A stretch of DNA of 64,000 nt, from contig CAUYUJ010009446.1 in the NCBI GenBank assembly GCA_963575745.1, positions 189,646 through 253,645 of the forward strand. Reading direction: 5' to 3'. Source of the stretch: Prorocentrum cordatum (Eukaryota > Sar > Dinophyceae > Prorocentrales > Prorocentraceae). This document shows, piece after piece, positions 10,500-21,290 of this stretch; position 1 is the first letter of the stretch, and each line of letters begins with the position of its first letter. Below the pieces are notes generated by a model. That model worked only from the letters and a program-made list of their open reading frames with translations. It was not told where the DNA came from and did not search any database. Both the position numbers and the translations under genes were made by a program.

Positions 10500-13120
10500 C
10501 CCTGGGTGACGCTGGTCGCTCGGCCCCTCGGCTGGCCCCATCTCTTGGTTTTGTTGTTTTGTGTTTGTTTTCGCATGGCCGTCGGCTGCACTGGTCGCCC
10601 CAGGCTCGTTCGCCGCCCCGCGGTCGCTCGGCCCCTCGGCTGGCCCAATTCATTGGTTTTGTTTGTTCTTGTTTGTTTTCGCTTGTCCGTCGGCTGCACT
10701 GGTCGCCCCAGGCTCGCCCGCCGCCCCGCGGTCGCTCGGCCTTTCGGCTGGCCCAATTCATTGGTTTTGTTTGTTTTTGTTTGTTTTCGCTTGCCCGTCG
10801 GCTTCGCTGGTCGCCCCAGGCTCGCCCGCCGCCCCGCGGTCGCTCGGCCCTTCGGCTGGCCCCATTCAGTCGTTTTGTTTGTTTTTGGTTGTTGTCGCTT
10901 GTCCCTCGGCTGCACTGGTTGCCCCAGGCTCGCCCGCCGCCCCGCGGTCGCTCGGCCCCGCAGCTGGCTCCGTTCCTTGGTTTTGTTTGTTTTTGTTTGT
11001 TTTCGCTTGTCCGTCGATTGCATTGGTCACCTCAGGCTCGCCCGCCGCCCCGCGGTCGCTCGGCCCCTCGGCTTGCCCCAGTCCTCGGTTTTGTTTGTTT
11101 TTGTTTGTTTTCCCTTGTCCGTCGGCTGCACTGGTCGCTTCAGGCTCGCCCGCCGCCCCGCGGTCGCTCGGCCCCTCGGCTGGCCCTACTCCGCAGTTTT
11201 GTTTGTTTTTGTTTGTTTTCGCTTGTCCGTCGGCTGCGCTGGTCGCCCCGGGCTCGCCCGCCGCCCCGCGGGCGCTCGGCCCCTCGGCTGGCCCAATTCA
11301 TTGGTTTGTTTGTTCTTGTTTGTTTTCGCTTGTCCGTCGGCTGCATTGGTCGCCCCAGGCTCGCCCGCCGCCCCGCGGTCGCTCGGCCCCTCGGCTGGCC
11401 CAATTCATTGGTTTTGTTTGTTTTTGTTTGTTTTCGCTTGTCCGTCGGCTGCGCTGGTCGCCCCAGGCTCGCCCGCCGCCCCGCGGGCGCTCGGCCCCTC
11501 GGCTGGCCCAATTCATTGGTTTTGTTTGTTCTTGTTTGTTTTCGCTTGTCCGTCGGCTGCACTGGTCGCCCCAGGCTCGCCCGCCGCCCCGCGGTCGCTC
11601 GGCCCCTCGGCTGGCGGCTGGTTTTTTGTTTTTGTTTGTGTTCGCTTGTCCGTCGGCTGCACTGGTCGCCCCAGGCTCGCCCGCCGCCCCGCGTCGCTCG
11701 CCCCATCGGCTGGCCCCATTTGGTTTTGTTTGTGTGTTTGTTTTCGCTTGTCCGTCGGCTGCATGGTCGCCCCAGGCTCGCCCGCCGCCGCGGTCGCTCG
11801 GCCCCTCGGCTGGCCCAATTCATTGGTTTTGTTTGTTTTTGTTTGTTTTCGCTTGTCCGTCGGCTGCACTGGTCGCCCCAGGCTCGCCCGCCGCCCCGCG
11901 GGCGCTCGGCCCCCGGCTGGCCCAATTCATTGGTTTGTTTGTTCTTGTTTGTTTTCGCTTGTCCGTCGGCTGCACGGGTCGCCCCAGGCTCGCCCGCCGC
12001 CCCGCGGTCGCTCGGCCCCTCGGCTGGCCAAATTCATTGGTTTTGTTTGTTTTTGTTTGTTTTCGCTTGTCCGTCGGCTGCGCTGGTCGCCCCAGGCTCG
12101 CCCACCGCCCCGCGGGCGCTCTGCCCCTCGGCGGCCAATTCATGGTTTTGGTTGTTCTTGTTTGTTTTTCGATGTCCGTCGCTGCACTGTTCGGCCCGGG
12201 CTCGGCCCGCCGCCCGCGGTCGCATCGNNNNNNNNNNNNNNNNNNNNNNNNNNNNNNNNNNNNNNNNNNNNNNNNNNNNNNNNNNNNNNNNNNNNNNNNN
12301 NNNNNNNNNNNNNNNNNNNNNNNNNNNCGCTTGTCCGTCGGCTGCACTGGTCGCCCCAGGCTCGCCCGCCGCCCCGCGGTCGCTCGGCCCCTCGGCTGGC
12401 CCTATTCATTGGTTTTGTTTGTTCTTGTTTGTTTTCGCTTGTCCGTCGGCTGCGCTGGTCGCCCCAGGCTCGCCCGCCGCCCCGCGGGCGCTCGGCCCCT
12501 CGGCTGGCCCAATTCATTGGTGTTGTTTGTTCTTGTTTGTTTTCGCTTGTCCGTCGGCTGCATTGGTCGCCCCAGGCTCGCCCGCCGCCCCGCGGTCGCT
12601 CGGCCCCTCGGCTGGCCCAATTCATTGGTTTTGTTTGGTTTTGTTTGTTTTCGCTTGTCCGTCGGCTGCGCTGGTCGCCCCAGGCTCGCCCGCCGCCCCG
12701 CGGTCGCTCGGCCCCTCGGCTGGCCCAATTCATTGGTTTTGTTTGTTTTTGTTTGTTTTCGCTTGTCCGTCGGCTGCGCTGGTCGACCCAGGCTCGCCCG
12801 CCGCCCCGCGGGCGCTCGGCCCCTCGGCTGGCCCAATTCATTGCTTTTGTTTGTTTTTGTTTGTTTTCGCTTGTCCGTCGGCTGCGCTGGTCGCCCCAGG
12901 CTCGCCCGCCGCCCCGCGGGCGCTCGGCCCCTCGGCTGGCCCAATTCATGGGGTTTGTTTGTTCTTGTTTGTTTTCGCTTGTCCGTCGGCTGCACTGGTC
13001 GCCCCAGGCTCGCCCGCCGCCCCGCGGTCGCTCGGCCCCTCGGCTGGCCCAATTCATTGGTTTTGTTTGTTCTTGTTTGTTTTCGCTTGTCCGTCGGCTG
13101 CACTGGTCGCCCCAGGCTCG
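10500..13120 (+). repeat. 108-bp satellite, about 23 direct copies
   Basis: Each unit has GTCGCTCGGCCCCTCGGC, a TTCATTGGTTTTGTTTG segment, TTTTCGCTTGTCCGTCGG and CAGGCTCGCCCGCC. The 108-bp period equals 36 codons and the consensus lacks stops in at least five frames, so open frames near 900 codons appear on both strands. The same residues in every unit reflect the DNA repeat, not selection on protein. Copies close to the N gap carry irregular indels. Confidence 0.95.
12228..12327. other. 100-N scaffold gap
   Basis: Exactly 100 Ns inside the 108-bp satellite, so the true satellite length is unknown. Confidence 1.
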
Positions 13121-13400
13121 GCGAAAACAAACAAAAACAAACAAAACCGCGGAATGGGGCCAGCCGAGGGGCCAAGCGACCGCGGGGCGGCGGGCGAGCC
13201 TGGGGCGACCAGTGCAGCCGACGGGCAAGCGAAAACAAACAAAAGCAGACAAAACCAGTGAATTGGGCCTGCCGAGGGGCCGAGCCACCGAAAGGCTGCC
13301 AGTGCGATCGACGGACAAACGAAAACAAGCCAGAACAACCGACATCAGCGAGGGAAGGGGCCATGCGAGGGGCCGAGCGACCTAGCGCTATTGCGCGCCG
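13121..13400 (-). repeat. Inverted copies of the 108-bp satellite
   Basis: After CCCCAGGCTCG at about 13110-13120 the sequence switches to GCGAAAACAAACAAAAAC and GCCAGCCGAGGGGCC, the reverse complement of the satellite unit. There is one good inverted unit (13121-13227) and then more diverged ones. Confidence 0.9.
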
Positions 13401-13419
13401 CTAAGACAGGGCCCGAAAA

Positions 13420-13530
13420 TTTGTAATCTACTTCTTGTAATTGCTGTTGCTGTTGCTTTTTTGGGGCGGCCCCGAACGCAATCTACTTCTTCCGCCTTCC
13501 TACTTCATGTTTCTACCTACTTCTTCCGAC
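13420..13530 (+). repeat. AATCTACTT repeat flanking the satellite, right side
   Basis: Two AATCTACTTCTT blocks, a T-run with GGGGCGGCC, and GCCTTCCTACTTCAT. It resembles 10395-10488 in the same orientation. Confidence 0.55.
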
Positions 13531-15019
13531 CGGTGGGTACAAGTACGCACGCCGAGAAGCACCGCGGACACGCGGGCTCGGATACTTCACCTCTCCCGCT
13601 TGCATTGCAGGAAATCGCGCCAATCCGGCGGCTGGCAAGTACCGAGGAGGCGCAGGCTGAGAAGCACCGCGCGAGTGCAGGCTGAGAAGCACTACGCGAG
13701 TGCAGGCCACGGCATTGCGTGTCACATGAATGCAGGCTGAGAAGCACCACATTTTGTTTGCCAGAGATCACTCCCAGGTCACCTGATCCCGCAACAACAG
13801 CCACGGCGTAGCTGCCACAGGGGCCGCAGAGAGCAACGGCTCCGTCACCCTGTTGGCCTTCGTAATCTTTCTGCGCGCAGACTACGCAGGCTGCCTCGCA
13901 TCGGTGTACTGCCTCGTTGCCCGAGAAGCGGTTGCCCTTGCTGCCCGGGGGGCAGAATTGCTGGAAGTGGGCAAAATTCTGCACCATGAGCCTCTTTTCC
14001 TGGGCGGCTATCGGCCTGCAGCCAGCCTCCGCCATCAGGAACAGCACCCGTTTGCGGCATTCCGCCTCGCCCGCGTGGCCCTGCTGCTTGCGCCGCGCAA
14101 AGTCTTCCTCTGTAAGAAAGTCGCAGTCGCAGAGCTGGCGCACGAGCGGCCCCGTCATGACGGGGCGGTCGGAGAAGACGCGCAGCTGGCCCCCCTCCAC
14201 CTCGCCGCCGGGAACGTTGCAGCTCTTCCCCGCGGGGGCGGCCGACGCCTTGCGCACCCGCTCCGCGCGCCGCTGCGCGAATTCCGCGTGTTGCGCAGAG
14301 AGGCTGGACACAAGCTCCTTGTAGGCGGCAAGGCGCCGCAGGATTGCCTTGGTCCGGATGCCGCTCTCGAGCATCAGCAGGTCCTGGTCGATCCTGTTCT
14401 GCGCCTCCTCAGCGAACCCTTCCATGGGGTTTGGAAGGCCCTCCGCCTCCACGATGCGAGTCTTTGTTGTGGCTTCGCTCTCCGCTTGCTTGAAGGCCTG
14501 GAGCTCGGCGTCCTGCTCCGGGGAGAACTGGTTGGCCTTCCGTGCTTTCCGGACTTTCTCTGCCAGCTGCCGCTCTGCGAGGCTACGCCCGGCATGCTCC
14601 TTCGGGTGGCGGCCGAGGTCTCGCACTTGCTGCATGAGCTCCTCGGTCTTGTTTCGCTTTTGCTGCATGAGCTCCTCGGTCTTCTGCTTCCGCTTGAGCT
14701 CCTCGGTCTCCGTCTGCTGATCAGCACAGCCCAGGGCCCGCAGTTCATGCAAAATGTCTTTGGGGATGCGGTCGCGATGGTCCGAGAAACGTTTGGCCAA
14801 CTTGTTTTCGGCCCGTTCTTGTTCGGACATTCCTTTATTTCGCTTCGGTATCCGGTCGAACTGCTTCACGTGCTCGACGAGCGTTTGCAGAGGACCGCTC
14901 AATGCAGCACGCTGACTAGCAGCGCTGTTCCTTGCCGCAGGCTGAGGAGCGCCGCTGTTCAATGCAGCAGGGTCAGGAGCACCGCCGCCAGACCGAGAAC
15001 TATCAGCATGTCCTGGCAT
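13517..15019 (-). CDS. Coiled/Lys-rich protein with paired GR-PK repeats and a Cys cluster
   Basis: Open for 500 codons, with an ATG at 15017-15019 and a TAG at 13517-13519. The N-terminus (residues about 12-41) holds three degenerate A-P/S-Q-P-A units derived from the 21-bp repeat. Residues about 57-98 and 133-176 are two related charged modules with an IPK or GRHPK start and an E..LA.K.RKARK..FSPEQ-type end, a layout common in dinoflagellate proteins of unknown role. Residues about 110-130 repeat KTEELMQQ. A Cys cluster, CEAACVVCAQ then CGPCG, suggests zinc binding. From about residue 424 onward (13517-13750) the sequence is made of 21-bp repeat units, so the true end is probably earlier or an intron is hidden there. 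Function unknown. Alternative: a dead copy, although the central frame is intact. Confidence 0.65.
   Translation of the reverse strand: MPGHADSSRSGGGAPDPAALNSGAPQPAARNSAASQRAALSGPLQTLVEHVKQFDRIPKRNKGMSEQERAENKLAKRFSDHRDRIPKDILHELRALGCADQQTETEELKRKQKTEELMQQKRNKTEELMQQVRDLGRHPKEHAGRSLAERQLAEKVRKARKANQFSPEQDAELQAFKQAESEATTKTRIVEAEGLPNPMEGFAEEAQNRIDQDLLMLESGIRTKAILRRLAAYKELVSSLSAQHAEFAQRRAERVRKASAAPAGKSCNVPGGEVEGGQLRVFSDRPVMTGPLVRQLCDCDFLTEEDFARRKQQGHAGEAECRKRVLFLMAEAGCRPIAAQEKRLMVQNFAHFQQFCPPGSKGNRFSGNEAVHRCEAACVVCAQKDYEGQQGDGAVALCGPCGSYAVAVVAGSGDLGVISGKQNVVLLSLHSCDTQCRGLHSRSASQPALARCFSACASSVLASRRIGAISCNASGRGEVSEPACPRCFSACVLVPTGRKK
13549..13751 (+). repeat. 21-bp GAAGCACCGC repeat cluster at the 3' end of the minus-strand gene
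   Basis: Copies at about 13549, 13652, 13677 and 13732 (GCAGGCTGAGAAGCAC core). They overlap the last 75 or so codons of the minus-strand open frame. Confidence 0.85.
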
Positions 15020-15137
15020 TAAGGTGCGCAGTAGGCGCTGCGCAGTTCCTTTGAAAGGAAATCTTCGAAAGCAGGGCTGTAGCCAAGAAGGCTACGGGGA
15101 CGATGATGATGATGAAGGTGATGAGTCTTGGAAGTCT

Positions 15138-15514
15138 GGGAAGTGGAAGAGCACGAAGTGGCGTACAGTTGGCTCCGGGCATCCAAAATGCAGCCCGGGA
15201 GTGGAGTTCTGGGAAGTCGAGGAGCACGAAGTGGCTTACAGTTGGCTCCGGGCATCCAAAATATGTGGCCCGGGAATGGAGTTCTGGGAAGTCCAAGAGC
15301 ACGAAGTGGCAAATGTGGCCCGGGAATGGAGTTCTGGGAAGTCGAAGAGCACGAAGTGGCCTACAGTTGGCTCCGGGCATCCAAAATATGTGGCCCGGGA
15401 ATGGAGTTCTGGGAAGTCGAAGAGCACGAAGTGGCTTACAGTTGGCTCCGGGCATTCAAAGTGTGGCCCGGGAATGGAGTTCTGGGAGGTCGAAGAGCAC
15501 GAAGTGTGTGACTG
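15138..15514 (+). repeat. 75-bp satellite, six copies
   Basis: GGGAAGTCGAAGAGCACGAA or variants begin at 15138, 15211, 15286, 15336 (a 50-bp short unit), 15411 and 15484. Each unit also has AGTTGGCTCCGGGCAT and GGCCCGGGAATGGAGTTC. The same satellite reappears at 63896-64000. Confidence 0.95.
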
Positions 15515-15555
15515 TTTCCTTAAATCGAGCCCGGCCCTGAGCCCGGCCCTCGCTG

Positions 15556-15646
15556 TCCGGATGCCGCCCAGACCTCCTTTCTGAGTCATCAGATGCTTTC
15601 TTTTGACACCACTAGAAACCTATCAGTCTTCGCTGTTAGGTAATAT
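15556..15646 (+). repeat. Dispersed CTAGAAACCTATCAG repeat, copy 2
   Basis: Counterpart of 7330-7404, including a TTTTGAC block, CTAGAAACCTATCAG and GCTGTTAGGTAA. Confidence 0.7.
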
Positions 15647-15840
15647 CCCTACCAGTGTCTAGTAGCTAATTAGGCCGCTTCCGTATCCCGGAGCGCTTCT
15701 GACTCCGCTAGCGCCTTCGCTGGTGGACGCGACCGAAAAAGTATCCCCACCAGTGACCGCGCCCCGGACTTACCGACCCGCCGCCTGCGCCTTCGCTTGC
15801 GGCCGCGACCAAAAAAAAAATACCCACCAGCGTCCGTAAC
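15641..15840 (+). repeat. 78-bp repeat with ACCAGTG block, 2-3 copies
   Basis: GCGCCTTCGCT.G.GG, then CGCGACC, an A-run and CCCACCAG.GTCCG begin at about 15710 and 15787. A weaker third copy ends near 15665. Confidence 0.75.
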
Positions 15841-15889
15841 CCCTCCTGGCTCAAGCTTTCCCGGGGGTGCTCCTCCCTCCGGGATCAGG

Positions 15890-16420
15890 GCTCGAGCACG
15901 ACCCCGACCAGGTGCGGACTCGCCCGACGCTGATGGAGCCCGCCGCGGCGCGTCGCCGGCGGCAGCGGGCGGCCGCCTGGACGGCTCGCGTCGCGGTCGC
16001 CGCCCGCGCCGGCGCCGCCTGTGCTGGCGCCGCTGGCGCCGCCAGCGCTCCCCGCTCTGCGGCCGCCGCGGGCGCCGCGGGCGCCACTGGCGCCGCGCGG
16101 CGCCTCCTGGCCTGCCCGCCAGGCGGCGGCTGCTGCAGCCAGCCGCCTTGGCGATGCCGGCTTGGGCCGCCTTGGGCCTCAGCGCCTCCTGACGCTGGGG
16201 GCTGGCGCCGCCCCCGGCGCTGCCGCGCCTGCTGGCGCCGCTGGCCGGCTGTGCCGGCGCCGCTGGCCGCCGGCTGTGGCGCGCGCCGGCGCGCTGGCGC
16301 CACCGCGGCGGCCGCGGCTTCCGCCGCCGCCGAGGCCGTCGCTGCGGCCGGCCGCGGCTGCCCCGCCGCCGCGGTGGCGCGCGCAGCGGCGCTGTCGCCT
16401 GCCTCCGCCGCCTGGGCAGG
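15890..16420. repeat. Extremely GC-rich GGCGCC low-complexity stretch
   Basis: Repeated CGCTGGCGCCGCC-like sequence dense in GGCGCC palindromes. It is open in several frames with Ala/Arg/Pro-rich output. I see no domain. Confidence 0.7.
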
Positions 16421-16868
16421 GTATCCGCACACCATATTATGTATCAGGTTTCGTGCCCCTCCCACCTCTCCAGGGAGGCCCCGCCAGAGCGGGCAGGGTA
16501 TCCGCACACCATATTATTTATCATCGGTTTTCGTGTTTCGTGCTCTCCCCCACCCCTCCAGGGAGGCCCCACCAGAGCGGGTCAGGGCATCCGCCACACC
16601 ATAGTTATTATATCAGGTTTCGTGCCCCTCCCACCCCTCCAGGGAGGCCCCACCAGAGCGGGCAGGCATCCGCACACCATATTATTTATCAGGTTTCGTG
16701 CCCCCCCACCCCTCCAGGGAAGCCCCGCCAGAGCGGGCAGGGTGTCCGCACACCATATTATTTATCAGGTTTCGCGCCCCTCCCATTCCTCCAGGGAGGC
16801 CCCACCAGAGCGAGCAGGGCATCCGCACACCATCCATATCATTTATCAGGTTTCGTGCTCCTCCCACC
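16421..16868 (+). repeat. 77-bp tandem repeat, six copies
   Basis: TATCCGCACACCATATTAT (or GCATCCGC) recurs at 16421, 16498, 16587, 16666, 16742 and 16819. Between them lie ATCAGGTTTCGTGCCCC and CTCCAGGGAGGCCCC.AC. Confidence 0.95.
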
Positions 16869-17708
16869 GCCATCCTCATCGTCAACCATTGCCATCATCA
16901 CCACTTCTTTCTTCCACGCCCTCTTCTCCTTCCTCCCCGCCTTATCGGCATTCCTGCTTTTGCTCGCCCGAACTGCCCATTCTGCACTGCTGCGGCTAAC
17001 GCTGCCGAGCGCGGCCTTCCATTGCCGTCATTCGCCCGCGCTGTCCCACCCCCTTTGTCCCCCTCCCCCTCCTGCTCCTCCTCGCCCACCTCCTGCAATT
17101 TCCTTCATGTCCTCCTCCTCCTCCTTCTCCTCCTCCGCAAGCCCCGCCCGGAGCATCCGGGCACGACGGCCGCAAGGTCATCGGACATACCGCGACGCGG
17201 CACCATTGTTGACCCTTCTACTACCCCCAACCAGCCCATCCAGAAACGATGCTCATGGGAGCGAGTGAGGAAAGGAGTGCGATGGTATAGGTGACAATGT
17301 GAGCGACAGGAGTGCGCTGGGAGATCTCTGGGTGCGTGATAGACTCGTCGAATGGTTCGCGAGGCAATCCTTGACACCTCCGTGCGAGGCACGCGGGGAA
17401 AAGGGTGATAACGGAAACACTGAGGAGGAGGAAAAGGGAAGAGGAACAGGAGGAGGAGGGGGAGGACAACAAAGAGGACAAAGAGGAGGAAAACAAGGAA
17501 TACGAGGAAGAGGCGGAGGACGAGGGGAAGAGAACAAAGAGGACGAGGATCAGAGCGAACCCAGGATGCATCAACGATGCTGCTATACACCCTCCCGTTC
17601 CAGGTCCCTTCCTCCGAAGTTCATACAAGTATTCCCTTTCACACCTGGACCCGCACCCTTGTAAGACGGGCGCCCCATTGGCCTGACAGGCGCCTCATGG
17701 GCCTGACA
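16869..17708. other. Pyrimidine-rich then purine-rich intergenic DNA
   Basis: Bases 16990-17150 are CCT/CTC-rich and 17420-17560 are GAG/GAC-rich. No gene recognised. Confidence 0.4.
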
Positions 17709-18095
17709 TGTATGAGGAAGGCTGAAGGCGAAAACCCCATTTTGAAAACCAGCCGCCCTCCATCCGTGTAATAATTGCAAAATGTTTACAACGAATGTCC
17801 GCGGCGCCAAGGCGAGAGCCTTATTTTGAAAACGAGCCGCCGTCAATCCTTGCAACTTTTGACAACTTGTACCGCGAATGTGCGCAGCGCCAAGACGAGA
17901 GCCCCATTTTGGAAACCGGCCCGCCCTCCACCCGTGCACCTGTTGCAAACTTTGAAGACGAATGTGCGCGGCGCCAAAGCGAGAGCCCTAATTTAAAAAC
18001 GATCGCCCTCCATCCGGGTAGCTGTTGAAGATTTGTCAGACGAATGTGCGCGACGCCCAGGCGAGGCCCCCGTTGTGAAAACGACAACCCCGTAA
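17709..18095 (+). repeat. 83-bp tandem repeat, four to five diverged copies
   Basis: CGAATGTGCGCGGCGCCAA or variants start at 17792, 17875, 17959 and 18041, each followed by GCGAGAGCC, a run of T and A, and CGCCCTCCATCCG. Confidence 0.85.
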
Positions 18096-18137
18096 CATCC
18101 TTATGTGGGGAACTCCGTTATCATAATTCAAAATTTG

Positions 18138-18192
18138 CTTCTCGCCTCAGCGCCGCGCACATTCGTTTCAAACACTTGTAAGCGTTTCACGG
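18138..18192 (-). repeat. Inverted copy of the 83-bp repeat
   Basis: CAGCGCCGCGCACATTCGTT and its surroundings are the reverse complement of the unit core at 17959-18000, about 100 bp beyond the direct array. Confidence 0.75.
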
Positions 18193-18205
18193 ATGCTCAT
18201 GGTTA

Positions 18206-18400
18206 ACGTACCAGAGATGGTGTTCTGGAGCGGTTCAGGATTATCAGGGCGCATGATTTATGTTGATTCGCGGTGTTGAAGTCCCAGGAATGGCGTTCTG
18301 GCGCGACTCAGGATCGCCAAGACGTGACAGTCAGGTTTACTCGTGGCGTTGAAGTCTTGGTAATGGTGTTTTGGCACGCTTTAAGATGTTCGCACGGTTC
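18206..18400 (+). repeat. 73-bp tandem repeat, three copies
   Basis: GG.GTTCTGGCGCG or variants start at 18219, 18292 and 18365. GTTGAAGTC..GG.AATGG precedes the last two copies. Confidence 0.8.
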
Positions 18401-18512
18401 TCCCCCAACGGGGCAATGCCCTCAGTGGAAATGGCGCTCTGTAGGGGCCTATCCAGAGGGATCTTGGAGGGAGGGTGTCTTCCAATATCGTTGATGAGTC
18501 TCGGGTTTGCAT

Positions 18513-18625
18513 TGGTCCTCCCCCTCCCCCTCCTCCTCCTCCTCCCCCTCCTCCTCCCCCTCCTCCTCCCCCTCCTCCTCCTCCTCCTTCTCCTCCTCCC
18601 TCTCTTTCCTCCTCGATCCTCGTCG
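18513..18625 (+). repeat. (CTC)n pyrimidine tract
   Basis: CTCCTCCTCCCC-type low-complexity sequence giving poly-Pro, poly-Ser and poly-Leu frames. Confidence 0.9.
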
Positions 18626-19311
18626 TCGTCGATCCTCGGCATGCCGCGCCCCCGCGGCACTGGCGCTCCACCACGAGGACTTTGACCGTTTTGGACCGTT
18701 TGGAGACGTCTCGGGCGCCTGTGGCTTCCAAGACTCCCCAGGCCTGCGGCAACTGGCCGTGCGGCGAGGTCCTAGTGATTTCGAGGTCATCGCACGGTCT
18801 GTCGCCAAACGGCTTTGGGACTCCCGGCGTCTGTGCGGGGGCCCGTTGTTGCAAAAGTTTGCGCTGTGCGCGCACGCCCGTCGAGCGCGACCGCAGTCTC
18901 CTCTCCCCTGGAAGGAGCAGAACTATACACCAGCACAGATCCTCGCCAGGCCCATTCTGGGCCCAGGATCGATGCATACGCTCCCCTGGCTCGGCCAGGG
19001 AGGAGAAAACGCCGATCCTGGGCCCAGGATTGGCGTGGCCAGGATCGGTGTATGTGCGTACAGCGGGGTCGCGCATCAAGATACCGAGTCCTTGCCGTTA
19101 TGAAATAACCCAGGTTTCTTCGCTCCGCACGGTGCGCGGTGACCTCTCGCTGTCGTTGAAGGAACTGCTGATTTCAGGGTGCGTTTGTTCCCCCCCGCTT
19201 GCATCTTGCGCTGGTGGGTTTTCGGGGCGGGGTTTCTTGCGAGGGTCTCTCGCTGCCGCGTCCGCACTACAGTCCCTGTCTCCCTGCCTCCTGCTGCGCC
19301 GACCTTCCGCC

Positions 19312-19413
19312 ATGCCGCGTCCAAAGGCGTCCGCGCCGGCCGATGGCGCGCACGGCTCGCCGAAGCTGCTGTCGGCCCAGGCGTCCGAAGAGCTGCGGGC
19401 CCGTGCGCACGAG
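19312..19413 (+). CDS. Candidate first exon, unknown protein
   Basis: An ATG at 19312 starts MPRPKASAPADGAHGSPKLL, then SAQASEELRARAHEV. It is followed by GTGCGCC, which could be a splice donor, and then by a frame that loses protein character. Its composition differs from the repeats around it. I do not recognise a family, and a chance open frame in GC-rich DNA is a real alternative. Confidence 0.25.
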
Positions 19414-19659
19414 GTGCGCCGGGGGAGGAGGAGGCGGGGCGGAAATCCGGAAGTCGGAGCCGGCCAGGGGTCCGAGGTGGCGCAGCATCGGTTCAAGGTT
19501 CTGGGTTCTGGGTTCGGGCTCGTTTTTTGCCTTTTTCGGCCTCCAGAGGCCGCTCTCGGGCCCTGGGGCTTTCAAAGATGGACCTGGGATGAGAAACCGC
19601 ACCAGCTGGACCCAGGTAGGTGTCCGGGGACCGATTTTGAGCAGATTTGGCAGTTTTCA

Positions 19660-19793
19660 ACACGGTGGCTGAAGTTCAGACCCTGGAGGATTCCTTGTCT
19701 GATTATGGCTGCGGTGATGTCCATGGCCAACCCACGATTCGAGTCCCACCAGCTTCCAGACCCTGGATTGCTTGTCCAATGGTTCCGTACATA
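19660..19793 (+). repeat. Dispersed repeat of about 115 bp, possible SINE-like, copy 1
   Basis: AGACCCTGGAGGATTCCTTG through GTGATGTCCA, GAGTCCCACC and CCAGACCCTGGATTGCTTG aligns with 41402-41518. GATTCGAGTCC at 19733 fits an RNA polymerase III B-box, and GGTGGCTGAAG upstream loosely resembles an A-box. Neither forms a tRNA fold that I can draw. Confidence 0.6.
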
Positions 19794-19840
19794 GCCAATG
19801 CTTTCGCCGTGAGTTGTTGACGAGAGGCCTGGACCTTTTC

Positions 19841-19872
19841 TTTCTCTCTCTCTCTCTCTCTCTCTCTCCCTC
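19841..19872 (+). repeat. (CT)n microsatellite
   Basis: Pure CT run of about 30 bp. Confidence 0.95.
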
Positions 19873-20032
19873 GGAAAGCAGGCAACGCCAGCAAGTCTCA
19901 CTGCAGCAATCGGATCCCACCATGCCCAGCCCCTCATCACTTGCTTTATCCTGAGGGGGCGGAGGGGAGGGGGGCCACTGGGCGGGCAGGTGCGGGCGCA
20001 TGACTCGAGCCCCTCCCTCTCCCTGCCCCCCC

Positions 20033-20130
20033 CTCGCACCCCTCCTCCTCCTCCTCCTCCTCCTCCTCCTCCTCCTCCTCCTCCTCCTCCTCCCCCTCCT
20101 CCTCCTCCTCCTCCTCCTTTTTGTCCTCCC
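20033..20130 (+). repeat. (CTC)n microsatellite
   Basis: Nearly pure CCT triplets with one CCCCTCC interruption. Confidence 0.95.
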
Positions 20131-20319
20131 CCTTCCATTCCTTGCCCTCCCCCACACCCTCTGGGCAGGAGAAGGAGGAGGGGGAGGAAGGCACTAACTA
20201 ATGCAAAAGATGTCGTGGAGGACGGCCGTTACCGATTACGAAACCAATCTCCTTGCCCAGTTCGGGCTCACTTGGAGGCCCCAGGGTATTTTGACATTCG
20301 CAGCCTGCTTGGCCATGCC

Positions 20320-21290
<971 letters not shown>

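Noticed and set aside
10487-13404. Open frames of 920-960 codons on the plus strand and 400-codon frames on the minus strand
   Set aside because: They are produced by the 108-bp satellite, whose unit is a multiple of three and stop-free in several frames. They also run through the N gap.
13853-15022. 389-codon plus-strand frame
   Set aside because: Antisense shadow of the minus-strand gene; Leu/Ala-rich with no domain.
15848-15857. Second spliced-leader relic (TGGCTCAAG)
   Set aside because: Only nine bases match, without the CCGTAGCC part; expected by chance. A similar near-match at 24664 was rejected for the same reason.
16021-17268. 415-codon Ala/Pro/Arg-rich frame
   Set aside because: Spans the GGCGCC low-complexity stretch and the 77-bp repeat. 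No domain, and the residues follow the repeats.
19660-19750. tRNA gene
   Set aside because: GATTCGAGTCC resembles a T-loop, but no T-stem, acceptor stem or anticodon arm can be paired.
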